NCBI RefSeq assembly: GCF_000633395.1
Contig: NZ_AYMU01000020.1
Coordinates: forward strand, 124,001 to 188,000
Direction of reading: 5' to 3'
Source of the DNA: Pseudomonas sp. PH1b
GTDB lineage: Bacteria > Pseudomonadota > Gammaproteobacteria > Pseudomonadales > Pseudomonadaceae
DNA: 64,000 bases
The stretch's first letter is position 1. Every line of letters starts with the position of its first letter. Positions 16,454 to 25,015 of this stretch are shown piece by piece. The notes beneath the pieces were generated by a model that saw only the letters and a list, made by a program, of their open reading frames with translations, ran no database searches and was not told where the DNA came from. The position numbers and the translations under genes were made by a program.

Positions 16454-17110
16454 TCAGTCACGCAAGCTGATGACCTGCCAGCCGCGCTTCTCGGCTTCGG
16501 CCCGCAGGTTCGGGTCGGGATCGACAGCCACCGCAGTGGTCACTTGCTCCAGCAGCGGCAAGTCGTTCATCGAGTCGCTGTAGAAGTGGCTGCCCTCGAG
16601 GCTGTAGCCGGTTTCTTCCAGCCAGCGGTTCAGGCGCGTGACCTTGCCCTCGCGAAAGCACGGTACGTCGGTGCTGCGCCCGGTGTAGCGGCCGTCCTGC
16701 ATTTCGCATTCGGTGGCGATCAGGGTTTCAACCCCCAGGCGCTCGGCGATAGGGGCGGTGACGAAGCGGTTGGTGGCGGTGATGATCACCAGCTTGTCGC
16801 CGGCGTCCCGGTGCCTGGCCAGTAGCGCCAGGGCCTTGGGCAGGACGATGGGCTCGATGCAGTCGCGCATGAAGTCGCGGTGCCATTGTTCGAGCACGGC
16901 CATCTCGGTGCGGCCGAGGATTTCCAGGCAGAAGTTCAGGTACGCGGCGTTGTCCAGCTTGCCGGCCAGGTAGTCCTGGTAGAACTCGTCGTTACGGGTC
17001 TTGTAGGCGATCGGGTCGAGGAAGCCTTTCTCGCACAGGTAATCGCCCCAGGCGTGGTCGCTGTCGCCGCCCAGAAGGGTGTTGTCCAAGTCGAATAAAG
17101 CCAGACGCAT
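16454..17110 (-). CDS. HAD-superfamily phosphatase (HAD-IB), probable histidinol-phosphate phosphatase
   Basis: 218 aa. Catalytic DxD at D7/D9 (LFDLDNT), second motif IITATNRF, and third motif YSDSMNDLPLL for Mg2+. The HAD-IB/SerB-like class has an alpha-helical C1 cap, here about residues 15-95. The P. aeruginosa counterpart next to rppH-ptsP has, as I recall, been reported to be the histidinol-phosphate phosphatase of histidine synthesis. If so it is an essential biosynthetic gene away from the his operon. Serine or sugar-phosphate phosphatase activity are the alternatives. Divergent from rppH. Confidence 0.85.
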   Translation of the reverse strand: MRLALFDLDNTLLGGDSDHAWGDYLCEKGFLDPIAYKTRNDEFYQDYLAGKLDNAAYLNFCLEILGRTEMAVLEQWHRDFMRDCIEPIVLPKALALLARHRDAGDKLVIITATNRFVTAPIAERLGVETLIATECEMQDGRYTGRSTDVPCFREGKVTRLNRWLEETGYSLEGSHFYSDSMNDLPLLEQVTTAVAVDPDPNLRAEAEKRGWQVISLRD

Positions 17111-17254
17111 TGCAGTTACTCACTGAAAAGTCGCTGAAAAAGGTGCCCAGAATACGGTCTTTTCACAAGAGTGCACATAAGGTAAGCAGCCTCGTTGCTG
17201 CATTCCCAAGCTTTGTGGAACAATGCGGCGACATGCGTTTGCGAGGTTGTAGCC

Positions 17255-17734
17255 GTGATCGACCCCGATGGTTTCCGCCCCAATGTCGGGATCATTCTGA
17301 CCAATGATGCCGGACAGGTGCTATGGGCTCGCCGTATCAATCAGGACGCCTGGCAGTTTCCTCAAGGGGGCATCAACCCCGACGAGACGCCGGAAGACGC
17401 CTTGTACCGCGAGTTGAACGAAGAAGTGGGCCTGGAGCGCGAAGATGTGCAAATTCTCGCCTGCACCCGGGGCTGGTTGCGCTATCGTTTGCCGCAACGT
17501 CTGGTCAGGACCCACAGCCAGCCGCTGTGCATTGGCCAGAAACAGAAATGGTTTCTCCTGCGCCTGATTTCCAACGAACAGCGGGTGCGGATGGATTTGA
17601 CCGGTAAACCGGAGTTCGATGGCTGGCGCTGGGTCAGTTATTGGTATCCGTTGGGCCAGGTGGTGACATTCAAGCGCGAAGTGTATCGCCGCGCTCTCAA
17701 AGAGCTTGCCCCGCGCCTTTTAGTGCGCGACTGA
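17255..17734 (+). CDS. rppH: RNA pyrophosphohydrolase (Nudix)
   Basis: 159 aa from a GTG start at 17255 with GAGG upstream (MIDPDGFRPNVGIIL is the invariant RppH N-terminus). Removes pyrophosphate from 5'-triphosphate mRNA to trigger RNase E decay. The Nudix box runs from G38 to about L60, with E53, E56 and E57 for Mg2+. WQFPQGGI just before it and the C-terminal WVSYWYPLGQVVTFKREVYRRAL are typical of RppH. Followed after 22 bases by ptsP, an operon order conserved in proteobacteria. Confidence 0.96.
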   Translation: MIDPDGFRPNVGIILTNDAGQVLWARRINQDAWQFPQGGINPDETPEDALYRELNEEVGLEREDVQILACTRGWLRYRLPQRLVRTHSQPLCIGQKQKWFLLRLISNEQRVRMDLTGKPEFDGWRWVSYWYPLGQVVTFKREVYRRALKELAPRLLVRD

Positions 17735-17756
17735 CGACGGAGTTCGACCCCGAGCC

Positions 17757-20036
17757 ATGCTCAATACGCTGCGCAAGATCGTCCAGGAAGTTAACTCCGC
17801 CAAGGATCTCAAGGCGGCGTTGGGGATTATTGTATTGCGCGTCAAAGAGGCCATGGGCAGCCAGGTCTGCTCGGTCTACCTGCTGGACCCGGAAACCAAC
17901 CGTTTCGTGCTGATGGCCACCGAGGGCTTGAACAAGCGCTCCATCGGCAAGGTCAGCATGGCCCCCAACGAAGGCCTGGTGGGCCTGGTGGGCACTCGGG
18001 AAGAACCCCTCAACCTGGAAAACGCCGCCGATCACCCGCGCTACCGCTACTTCGCCGAAACCGGTGAAGAGCGATATGCCTCGTTCCTCGGCGCGCCGAT
18101 CATTCACCACCGCCGGGTGGTGGGTGTGCTGGTCATCCAGCAAAAGGAGCGTCGCCAGTTCGACGAAGGCGAAGAAGCCTTCCTGGTGACCATGAGCGCG
18201 CAGCTGGCCGGGGTTATCGCCCATGCCGAAGCCACGGGCTCGATCCGTGGCCTGGGCCGCCAGGGCAAGGGCATCCAGGAAGCCAAGTTCGTCGGCGTAC
18301 CGGGCTCCCCCGGCGCGGCGGTGGGCAGCGCGGTGGTGATGCTGCCGCCGGCCGACTTGGATGTAGTGCCGGACAAGCACATCACTGACATCGATGCCGA
18401 ACTGACTCTGTTCAAGAGCGCCCTGGAAGGGGTGCGTGCGGACATGCGTGCGCTGTCGGAAAAACTCGCCACCCAGTTGCGCCCCGAAGAGCGCGCCTTG
18501 TTCGACGTCTACCTGATGATGCTCGACGACGCTTCCCTGGGCAGCGAAGTGAAGACCGTGATCAAGACCGGGCAATGGGCCCAGGGCGCGCTGCGCCAGG
18601 TGGTCACCGATCACGTCAACCGTTTTGAACTGATGGACGATGCCTACCTGCGCGAGCGGGCCTCGGACGTCAAGGACCTGGGGCGCCGGCTCCTGGCCTA
18701 CTTGCAGGAGGAGCGCCAGCAGACCCTGGTCTACCCCGACAACACCATCCTGGTCAGCGAAGAGCTGACCCCGGCCATGCTCGGCGAAGTGCCGGAAGGC
18801 AAGCTGGTGGGGCTGGTGTCGGTGCTGGGTTCGGGCAACTCCCACGTGGCGATCCTGGCGCGGGCCATGGGTATCCCGACGGTGATGGGCCTGGTGGACC
18901 TGCCGTACTCCAAGGTCGACGGTATCCAGATGATCGTCGATGGTTACCACGGCGAGGTCTACACCAACCCCAGCGATGTGCTGCGCAAGCAGTTCGCCGA
19001 TGTGGTGGCGGAAGAGCGGCAACTGGCCCAGGGCCTGGACGCTCTGCGCGATCTGCCCTGCATCACCCCTGATGGCCATCGCATGCCGCTGTGGGTCAAC
19101 ACCGGCCTGCTGGCCGATGTGGCCCGGGCGCAGAAGCGCGGCGCCGAGGGTGTCGGCCTGTATCGCACCGAAGTGCCCTTCATGATCAACCAGCGCTTCC
19201 CCAGCGAGAAGGAACAGCTGGCGATCTACCGCGAACAATTGGCGGCCTTCCACCCGCAACCGGTGACCATGCGCAGCCTGGACATTGGTGGCGACAAATC
19301 GCTGTCGTATTTCCCGATCAAGGAAGACAACCCCTTCCTCGGCTGGCGCGGCATCCGCGTGACCCTCGACCATCCGGAAATCTTCCTGGTGCAGGCCCGA
19401 GCCATGCTCAAGGCCAGCGAGGGCCTGAACAACCTGCGGATTTTGCTGCCGATGATTTCCGGCATCCACGAACTGGAAGAAGCGTTGCACCTGATCCACC
19501 GTGCCTGGGGCGAGGTGCGTGACGAAGGCACCGACGTACCGATGCCACCAGTTGGGGTGATGATCGAAATTCCTGCTGCGGTGTACCAGACCAAGGAACT
19601 GGCGCGCCAGGTGGACTTCCTCTCGGTGGGCTCCAACGACCTGACCCAGTACCTGTTGGCGGTGGACCGCAACAACCCGCGGGTTGCCGACCTCTACGAC
19701 TACCTGCACCCGGCGGTGCTGCAAGCCTTGCAGACCGTGGTCCGCGATGCTCATGCCGAAGGCAAGCCCGTGAGCATCTGTGGCGAAATGGCCGGTGATC
19801 CGGCGGCGGCAGTGCTGCTGATGGCCATGGGTTTTGACAGCCTGTCGATGAACGCCACCAACTTGCCGAAAGTGAAGTGGATGCTGCGTCAGGTCAGCAT
19901 GACCAAGGCCAAGGAGCTGCTGGCAGAAATGATGACCATCGACAACCCGCAAGTTATCCACAGCTCGCTGCAACTGGCGCTGAAGAAACTCGGATTGGCG
20001 CGGATGATCAACCCGGCGTCAAGCAAGACCCTGTAA
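17757..20036 (+). CDS. ptsP: Phosphoenolpyruvate-protein phosphotransferase of the nitrogen PTS
   Basis: 759 aa. GAF domain at about 18-160, then the enzyme I core: HPr-interaction domain, phospho-accepting His at H363 (GSGNSHVAILARAMG), and the PEP-binding TIM barrel with SLDIGGDKSLSYFP, MISGIHELEEAL, EIPAAVYQTKELA, SVGSNDLTQYLLAVDRNNP and SICGEMAGDPAA. Transfers phosphate from PEP to NPr (PtsO), then PtsN, linking nitrogen/potassium state to gene control; the GAF domain senses glutamine/2-oxoglutarate in relatives. Full length and intact. Confidence 0.97.
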   Translation: MLNTLRKIVQEVNSAKDLKAALGIIVLRVKEAMGSQVCSVYLLDPETNRFVLMATEGLNKRSIGKVSMAPNEGLVGLVGTREEPLNLENAADHPRYRYFAETGEERYASFLGAPIIHHRRVVGVLVIQQKERRQFDEGEEAFLVTMSAQLAGVIAHAEATGSIRGLGRQGKGIQEAKFVGVPGSPGAAVGSAVVMLPPADLDVVPDKHITDIDAELTLFKSALEGVRADMRALSEKLATQLRPEERALFDVYLMMLDDASLGSEVKTVIKTGQWAQGALRQVVTDHVNRFELMDDAYLRERASDVKDLGRRLLAYLQEERQQTLVYPDNTILVSEELTPAMLGEVPEGKLVGLVSVLGSGNSHVAILARAMGIPTVMGLVDLPYSKVDGIQMIVDGYHGEVYTNPSDVLRKQFADVVAEERQLAQGLDALRDLPCITPDGHRMPLWVNTGLLADVARAQKRGAEGVGLYRTEVPFMINQRFPSEKEQLAIYREQLAAFHPQPVTMRSLDIGGDKSLSYFPIKEDNPFLGWRGIRVTLDHPEIFLVQARAMLKASEGLNNLRILLPMISGIHELEEALHLIHRAWGEVRDEGTDVPMPPVGVMIEIPAAVYQTKELARQVDFLSVGSNDLTQYLLAVDRNNPRVADLYDYLHPAVLQALQTVVRDAHAEGKPVSICGEMAGDPAAAVLLMAMGFDSLSMNATNLPKVKWMLRQVSMTKAKELLAEMMTIDNPQVIHSSLQLALKKLGLARMINPASSKTL

Positions 20037-20045
20037 TCGAGGTGT

Positions 20046-20107
20046 CTTCTTCGCCGGCAAGCCGGCTCCTACAAAGGCCTGTGTAGGAGCCGGCTTGCCG
20101 GCGAACG
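20046..20107. repeat. REPIN: inverted pair of GGCTTGCCGGCGAA elements
   Basis: Two arms, TTCGCCGGCAAGCCGGCTCC and GGAGCCGGCTTGCCGGCGAA, face each other around TACAAAGGCCTGTGTA. Sits between convergent ptsP and the NRDE gene, three bases from the latter's stop codon, and can form a long hairpin that may limit transcription or decay. Confidence 0.85.
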
Positions 20108-20109
20108 CT

Positions 20110-20856
20110 TCAAACCCTCAGCTCGACCTCTCCCAGATGCCCGCCATACGGGCCGAAACTGCGCTCCAGCAGATGCCGTGAACCGTCGGCGTTGACGATC
20201 AATGCCGTGCTTGCTCGGGTGCCGTAGCTGGGGCTGGCGATGAACACGCTGGACAGCAGGTTTTCCGTGGCCAGCCCGACTCCGGTATCGGGCAGCTCGG
20301 CATATGGCGCGGTCTGCGGGTCGCTCAACAGCGCCAGCAGGGCCTCGGGCCGGGGATCATGCAGCACCGCTTGCAGCGCAGCCCTGGCCTTGAGCAGCTT
20401 GGGCCAGGGCGTATCCAGCCCGGCGTTGGACAAACCGTAGACACCGGCTGCAAGGCGCTGGGGCTCAACGGCCTGGGCGTTGTAGTGCCACAGCTGGTCC
20501 GTGGTCCCCAGCAGCAGGTTGAACCCGGCGTACTCCACCGAGCGTCCCACCACATCGTGCAGATAGTCTTCCAGGGGAGTGCTGCCGGCGAGAAAGCGCG
20601 CCACCAACTCGCCGCGGGAGCGTCGCGCCGGGGGCTGGTGGGGGTTTCGGATATTGGTCAGGGCGGCGAAGCGGCCATCGGCCCCCACGCCGAGCCAGGT
20701 GCCACCGGCCTCCAGATCGCGGCCGGCGTGGATCTGTGGCGATTCCGGCCATTGTGCCAGCGGCAGGCTGGGCCGGGCATAGAACTCATCACGGTTGGCC
20801 GCGACGATCAACGGCTGCGGATGACCCGGTCGCCAGGCGAAAACGATCAAGCACAT
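20110..20856 (-). CDS. NRDE family protein (TANGO2-like)
   Basis: 248 aa. The start MCLIVFAW at 20856 exposes Cys2, typical of the family and of an N-terminal-nucleophile-like fold. Signature ANRDEFYARP at about 20-29, then GGTWLGVGADGRFAALTNIR, YAGFNLLLG and YGTRASTALIV. NRDE/TANGO2 proteins are cytoplasmic and have been linked to haem trafficking in eukaryotes; the bacterial role is uncertain. A longer frame continues upstream to 21339 but is low-complexity and overlaps the permease gene. Confidence 0.9.
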   Translation of the reverse strand: MCLIVFAWRPGHPQPLIVAANRDEFYARPSLPLAQWPESPQIHAGRDLEAGGTWLGVGADGRFAALTNIRNPHQPPARRSRGELVARFLAGSTPLEDYLHDVVGRSVEYAGFNLLLGTTDQLWHYNAQAVEPQRLAAGVYGLSNAGLDTPWPKLLKARAALQAVLHDPRPEALLALLSDPQTAPYAELPDTGVGLATENLLSSVFIASPSYGTRASTALIVNADGSRHLLERSFGPYGGHLGEVELRV

Positions 20857-20979
20857 GAAGGTGGCCCCCTGTGTGTTTTGGCTCACTTTACCCACAGAAC
20901 CGATGGGTATCCATCGCCATTCAGTGGAGTCCAAGGCGGCGCATCCGTTACCATGCCGGTCTATTTTTCGGATGCTCCC

Positions 20980-21762
20980 ATGGAATTTCTGCTCTATCTG
21001 CTGTTGGGCGCCTGTGCCGGGGTGCTGGCCGGGCTGTTCGGTGTGGGCGGCGGGATCATCATTGTCCCGGTGCTGGTATTCAGTTTCACCCTGCAGGGGT
21101 TCGATGCCTCGATACTGACTCACCTGGCGGTCGGTACGTCGCTGGCCAGCATCATCTTCACCTCGATCAACTCCGTACGCGAACACCATCGCCGTGGTGC
21201 GGTGCGCTGGCCGATCTTTGCCTGGATGACGCTTGGCATCTTGCTGGGGGCCGGGTTCGGAGCGCTGACCGCCGAGGCCATTTCCGGCCCGCACTTGCAG
21301 AAGATCATTGGCGTCTTCGCCTTGGTGATCGCTCTGCAAATGACCCTGGAGCTCAAGCCCAAGGCCAGTCGCCAGGTGCCCGGAAAACTGGGCTTGGCCG
21401 CGGTCGGCAGTGTGATCGGCTGGGCTTCGGCGATTTTCGGTGTGGGTGGCGGCTCGCTGACGGTGCCGTTCCTCACCTGGCGCAGCGTGCCGATGCAGCA
21501 GGCCGTGGCCACGTCCTCGGCCTGTGGTTTGCCCATTGCCCTGGCCAGCGCCTTAAGTTTCATGATTCTGGGCTGGCATGATCCGCTGCTCCCGGCCCAT
21601 AGTCTGGGTTTCATTTATCTGCCGGCGCTGTTGGGCATCGCCCTGACCAGCATGGTGTTTGCCCGTATTGGCGCGCGCCTGGCCCATAGGCTGTCGCCGC
21701 GTTTGTTGAAGAGGCTGTTTGCCGCACTGCTGTTCTGTGTGGGGCTCAGTTTCCTGTTCTGA
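20980..21762 (+). CDS. TauE/SafE family membrane permease (sulfite/sulfonate exporter type)
   Basis: 260 aa with about eight membrane helices in two repeats; each repeat has the family glycine motif (LAGLFGVGGGIIIVPVL at 17-33 and ASAIFGVGGGSLTVPFL at about 149-165). Probably exports a small sulfur-containing or carboxylate anion, driven by the membrane potential. The ATG at 20953 would add nine residues; neither start has a strong ribosome binding site. Independent of the divergent NRDE gene. Substrate cannot be read from sequence. Confidence 0.88.
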   Translation: MEFLLYLLLGACAGVLAGLFGVGGGIIIVPVLVFSFTLQGFDASILTHLAVGTSLASIIFTSINSVREHHRRGAVRWPIFAWMTLGILLGAGFGALTAEAISGPHLQKIIGVFALVIALQMTLELKPKASRQVPGKLGLAAVGSVIGWASAIFGVGGGSLTVPFLTWRSVPMQQAVATSSACGLPIALASALSFMILGWHDPLLPAHSLGFIYLPALLGIALTSMVFARIGARLAHRLSPRLLKRLFAALLFCVGLSFLF

Positions 21763-21843
21763 GTGCTGCCGCAATCCTGGCTTAATCCTGGCGTGACAGG
21801 TTTGCCCGGGAATTTAGAGTTCTAACCCTTACGAGGAGTCGCA

Positions 21844-22653
21844 ATGCTGCCTTACCCGCAGATTGATCCGGTGGCCCTGGCCATCGGCCCGCTGAAAATC
21901 CACTGGTACGGCCTGATGTACCTGATCGGCATCGGCGGAGCCTGGCTGCTGGCGTCGCGCCGGCTGAACCGCTTCGATCCGACCTGGAGCAAAGAGAAAC
22001 TCTCGGACATGGTGTTCTGGATGTCCATGGGGGTGATCGTCGGCGGACGCCTGGGTTATGTGCTGTTCTACGACCTGAGTGCCTACCTGGCCAATCCGAC
22101 CCTGATTTTCGAGGTGTGGAAGGGCGGCATGTCGTTCCACGGTGGTTTCATCGGCGTGATGCTGGCGGCCTGGTGGTTCGGCAAGCGCAACAACAAGACC
22201 TTCTTCGAACTGATGGACTTCGTCGCACCGATGGTGCCGATCGGCCTGGGTGCCGGGCGGATCGGCAACTTCATCAACGCCGAACTGTGGGGCAAGCCGA
22301 CCGATCTGCCCTGGGCGATGATCTTCCCGCCGTTCAGCGACCCGTCGCAGTTGCCCCGTCACCCTTCGCAGCTCTACCAGTTCGCCCTGGAAGGGGTGGC
22401 CCTGTTCGCGATCCTGTGGCTGTTCTCGCGCAAACCCCGGCCGACCATGGCGGTTTCCGGTATGTTCGCCCTGTTCTACGGGATCTTCCGCTTTATCGTC
22501 GAGTTCGTCCGGGTGCCGGACGCGCAACTGGGCTATCTGGCGTGGAACTGGTTGACCATGGGTCAGGTTCTTTGCGTGCCAATGATTCTCGGCGGCCTGG
22601 GGCTGATCTGGCTGGCGTATCATCGCGCTCCGGCCAAGAGCGCGGCGCAATAA
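21844..22653 (+). CDS. lgt: Prolipoprotein diacylglyceryl transferase
   Basis: 269 aa with AGGAG eight bases upstream of the ATG. Inner-membrane enzyme that moves diacylglycerol from phosphatidylglycerol onto the lipobox cysteine. Seven membrane helices; HGGFIGVMLAAW and the Lgt signature GRIGNFINAELWG (about 139-151) are present, as is the late RFIVEFVRVPD arginine segment. Upstream of thyA in the usual order, with a GC-rich hairpin between. Confidence 0.97.
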   Translation: MLPYPQIDPVALAIGPLKIHWYGLMYLIGIGGAWLLASRRLNRFDPTWSKEKLSDMVFWMSMGVIVGGRLGYVLFYDLSAYLANPTLIFEVWKGGMSFHGGFIGVMLAAWWFGKRNNKTFFELMDFVAPMVPIGLGAGRIGNFINAELWGKPTDLPWAMIFPPFSDPSQLPRHPSQLYQFALEGVALFAILWLFSRKPRPTMAVSGMFALFYGIFRFIVEFVRVPDAQLGYLAWNWLTMGQVLCVPMILGGLGLIWLAYHRAPAKSAAQ

Positions 22654-22657
22654 ATTC

Positions 22658-22684
22658 GAACCCCGGGACGCAGGTCCCGGGTTC
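22658..22684. terminator. GC-rich hairpin between lgt and thyA
   Basis: Arms GAACCCCGGGAC and GTCCCGGGTTC with one bulged base and a GCAG loop. No T-run follows, so it may partly terminate, or protect the lgt message, rather than fully separate the genes. Confidence 0.4.
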
Positions 22685-22701
22685 AAGGATGCAGGTACTT
22701 C

Positions 22702-23673
22702 ATGAAGCAATATCTTGATCTGGTGGCCCACGTCATCAACAACGGCACCAAGCAGGCCAACCGCACCGGTGTGAACACCATCAGCTTCCCCGGGGCGATG
22801 CTGCGCTACGACCTCAAGGAAGGTTTTCCGGCCATCACCACCCGCAAGATGGCCTTCAAGTCAGCCATCGGCGAGATGGTCGGCTTCCTGCGCGGGGTGA
22901 ACAACGCGGCGCAGTTTCGCGCCCTGGGCTGCAAGGTCTGGGACCAGAACGCCAACGAAAACGCCCAGTGGCTGGCCAATCCGTTCCGCCAGGGTGATGA
23001 CGACCTGGGCGAGATCTATGGCGTGCAATGGCGCAAGTGGCCGGCCTACAAGCAGATCAAGACCAGCAACCAGGCGGCCATCGACCTGGCCCTGAGCCAG
23101 GGCTACCGGCAGATCGCCGCGGGTGAGGAAGAGGGCCAGGCCTACGTGGTGCTGTACAAGGCCATCGACCAGGTCCGCCAGTGCGTCGACACCATCATCA
23201 ACGACCCAGGCAGCCGGCGGATCCTGTTCCACGGCTGGAACTGCGCGCAGCTGGACGAAATGGCCCTGCCGCCGTGCCACCTGCTGTATCAGTTCCACCC
23301 CAATGTCGAGACCCGGGAAATCTCCCTGACCCTCTACATCCGCTCCAACGACCTGGGCCTGGGCACGCCGTTCAACCTCACCGAAGGGGCTGCGCTGTTG
23401 AGCCTGATCGGCCGCCTGACCGGCTACACTCCGCGCTGGTTCACCTATTTCATCGGTGACGCCCACGTCTACGAGAATCACCTGGACATGCTCAACGAGC
23501 AGCTCAAGCGCGAGCCGTTCCCGATGCCCAAGCTGGTGATTTCCGAGCGCGTGCCGGAGTTCGCCAAGACCGGTCAGTACCAGCCGGAGTGGCTGGAATT
23601 GATCGAGCCGAGCGACTTCTCCCTGGAAGGCTATGAGCACCATGCGCCGATGACGGCGCCGATGGCGGTCTAA
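22702..23673 (+). CDS. thyA: Thymidylate synthase
   Basis: 323 aa. Converts dUMP to dTMP with methylene-tetrahydrofolate. Nucleophile C192 in LPPCHLLYQFH; RRILFHGWNCAQ for dUMP phosphate; NLTEGAALLSLIGRLTGY; Tyr/His near HVYENHLDMLNEQ. About 59 residues longer than the 264-residue E. coli enzyme; the extra sequence lies mainly at about 115-165 (around QAAIDLALSQGYRQIAAGEE), an insertion typical of Pseudomonas-type ThyA. Dihydrofolate made here is recycled by FolA, also encoded in this window. Confidence 0.96.
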   Translation: MKQYLDLVAHVINNGTKQANRTGVNTISFPGAMLRYDLKEGFPAITTRKMAFKSAIGEMVGFLRGVNNAAQFRALGCKVWDQNANENAQWLANPFRQGDDDLGEIYGVQWRKWPAYKQIKTSNQAAIDLALSQGYRQIAAGEEEGQAYVVLYKAIDQVRQCVDTIINDPGSRRILFHGWNCAQLDEMALPPCHLLYQFHPNVETREISLTLYIRSNDLGLGTPFNLTEGAALLSLIGRLTGYTPRWFTYFIGDAHVYENHLDMLNEQLKREPFPMPKLVISERVPEFAKTGQYQPEWLELIEPSDFSLEGYEHHAPMTAPMAV

Positions 23674-23695
23674 GCGATTCTTCGGCAGTACCCGA

Positions 23696-23726
23696 GGGCC
23701 GCGCAGCAGACACTGCGCGGCCCTTG
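23696..23726 (+). terminator. thyA terminator
   Basis: Perfect 11-base stem, GGGCCGCGCAG and CTGCGCGGCCC, with a CAGACA loop and a short TTGTC tail, 23 bases past the thyA stop. Confidence 0.75.
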
Positions 23727-23865
23727 TCGATTCACCCCGTTGCCTTTTTCGACCTTGCCCGGGAGGTATTCCGGGTATTGCCGTGCCTGGCGGGCGACTA
23801 CGCTCCTGGGAGCGGCCCTGCGAGGCGCGGGGTGTTGTCCTTGTGATAGTGAGCGTGAGCCCTGT

Positions 23866-24453
23866 ATGGAAGAACTCAATCGCAGCCTGTTCCTGCTCAT
23901 CAATGCCAGTGCCGAGGCGTCGTTGCCGGTGCGTGAGCTGGCGGTTTTCCTCGCGCAAGGGTTGGTCCTGAGCGTACCGCTGCTGCTCCTGGTGTTCTGG
24001 GTCTTCGGCGATCGGCGCCAGCGCATGATCGTCCTGCTGGCGACCCTGAGCATCGTCTTCGCCCTGGCCTGCAACCTGTTGATCCGCGAGCTGTGGTTCC
24101 ACCCGCGGCCCTTCATGCTGGGCCTGGGGCAGAATTTCCTGGCCCACGCCCCCGGCGCCTCGTTTCCCAGCGACCACGCCAGCGGCATGTTCGCCATGGC
24201 CTTTGCGTTGATCCTTGCGTCACTGCGCAAGACCGGTGGGGTGATGCTGGCCCTGGCGCTCCTGGTGAGCTGGGCGCGGGTCTACCTGGGGGTGCATTTC
24301 CCTTTCGATATCCTTGGCGGTTGCCTGGTGGGGCTGTTCAGCGCCTGGCTGGTGCGTCGGAGCATGATCTGGCGGCAGCTGGACCAGCGTTTGCTGGCGC
24401 TGCTGGAGGGGATCTATCACCGCCTGATACCGATGGGACGCCAGGGTTCTTGA
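23866..24453 (+). CDS. PAP2-family membrane phosphatase
   Basis: 195 aa with about five membrane helices. The three PAP2 motifs are present: RELWFHPRP (about 76-84), FPSDHASGM (with catalytic His) and SWARVYLGVHFPFDILGG. The BcrC/YbjG-like size suggests undecaprenyl-pyrophosphate recycling for cell-wall and polysaccharide synthesis, or lipid phosphate hydrolysis; active site periplasmic. Start MEELNRSLF at 23866 has only a weak ribosome binding site. Stands alone after the thyA terminator. Confidence 0.87.
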   Translation: MEELNRSLFLLINASAEASLPVRELAVFLAQGLVLSVPLLLLVFWVFGDRRQRMIVLLATLSIVFALACNLLIRELWFHPRPFMLGLGQNFLAHAPGASFPSDHASGMFAMAFALILASLRKTGGVMLALALLVSWARVYLGVHFPFDILGGCLVGLFSAWLVRRSMIWRQLDQRLLALLEGIYHRLIPMGRQGS

Positions 24454-24477
24454 AGCCGCGAGGCCTGAGCTGCGGGC

Positions 24478-24927
24478 TCAATGCCCGTGGCTGCGCCCGA
24501 CATGGGAGGGCTCGGCCTCGCTGGGGGCCACCGAGCCGCTGACCTCCAGGCGCTGGAGAATCCCGCAGTGGTCCAGGTCCGGCTCTTCGCCGCAGCGCTG
24601 ACGTAGGTCCAGCAACTGGGCCTGGAGCACCAGCAGCCCGTCGATGCGCGCCTTGACGTGGTGGATATGCTCGTCGACCAGGGCGTTGACGCTGGCGCAT
24701 TGCCCTTCGGGGCTGTCTCGCAGGTTCAACAGGCTGCGAATCTCCTCAAGGGTCATATCGAGACTGCGGCAGTTGCGAATGAAGGTCAGGCGCTCGGTGT
24801 GGGCTTGGGTGTAGAGGCGGTAGTTGCCTTCGCTGCGGGCCGGCTCCGGCAGCAGCCCCTCGCGCTCGTAGTAACGGATGGTCTCGACCTGGCAGTCGGT
24901 GAGTTTCGCCAGTTCGCCAATCTTCAT
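24478..24927 (-). CDS. cadR: MerR-family Cd(II)/Pb(II) regulator CadR
   Basis: 149 aa. N-terminal MerR helix-turn-helix (MKIGELAKLTDCQVETIRYYEREGLLP pattern), coupling helix, then metal cysteines C77, C112 and C121. In P. putida CadR the third cysteine is at 119; here the loop RCGEEPDLDHC is two residues longer. The tail ends in the His-rich SHVGRSHGH, kept from CadR, a proposed second metal site. Binds the 19/20-spaced promoter of divergent cadA and untwists it when metal is bound. GGAG lies about ten bases from the ATG. Confidence 0.94.
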   Translation of the reverse strand: MKIGELAKLTDCQVETIRYYEREGLLPEPARSEGNYRLYTQAHTERLTFIRNCRSLDMTLEEIRSLLNLRDSPEGQCASVNALVDEHIHHVKARIDGLLVLQAQLLDLRQRCGEEPDLDHCGILQRLEVSGSVAPSEAEPSHVGRSHGH

Positions 24928-24950
24928 TGTCGTCGTCTCCGAATAGGGGC

Positions 24951-24981
24951 TTGACCCTATAGTGGCTACAGGGTGTTCACT
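24951..24981 (+). promoter_or_regulatory. CadR operator and cadA promoter
   Basis: A -35 TTGACC (24951-24956) is followed by a dyad, ACCCTATAGTGGCTACAGGGT (24954-24974, interrupted palindrome ACCCTAtagtggctACAGGGT), and an unusually long spacer of about 19 bases before the -10 region around 24976-24981. Elongated spacing with a dyad between the boxes is the MerR-family arrangement. Only 40 bases from the cadA start. Confidence 0.8.
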
Positions 24982-25015
24982 TGGCAACAAGCACCTTAAT
25001 TCGGAAGGGACCCTA

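Noticed and set aside
17697..19973. Minus-strand frame of 758 codons opposite ptsP
   Set aside because: Shadow of ptsP, whose plus-strand product has all enzyme I motifs.
20857..21339. N-terminal extension of the NRDE protein
   Set aside because: Would overlap the TauE/SafE gene, is Gln/His/Arg-rich and hides the conserved MCLIVF start.
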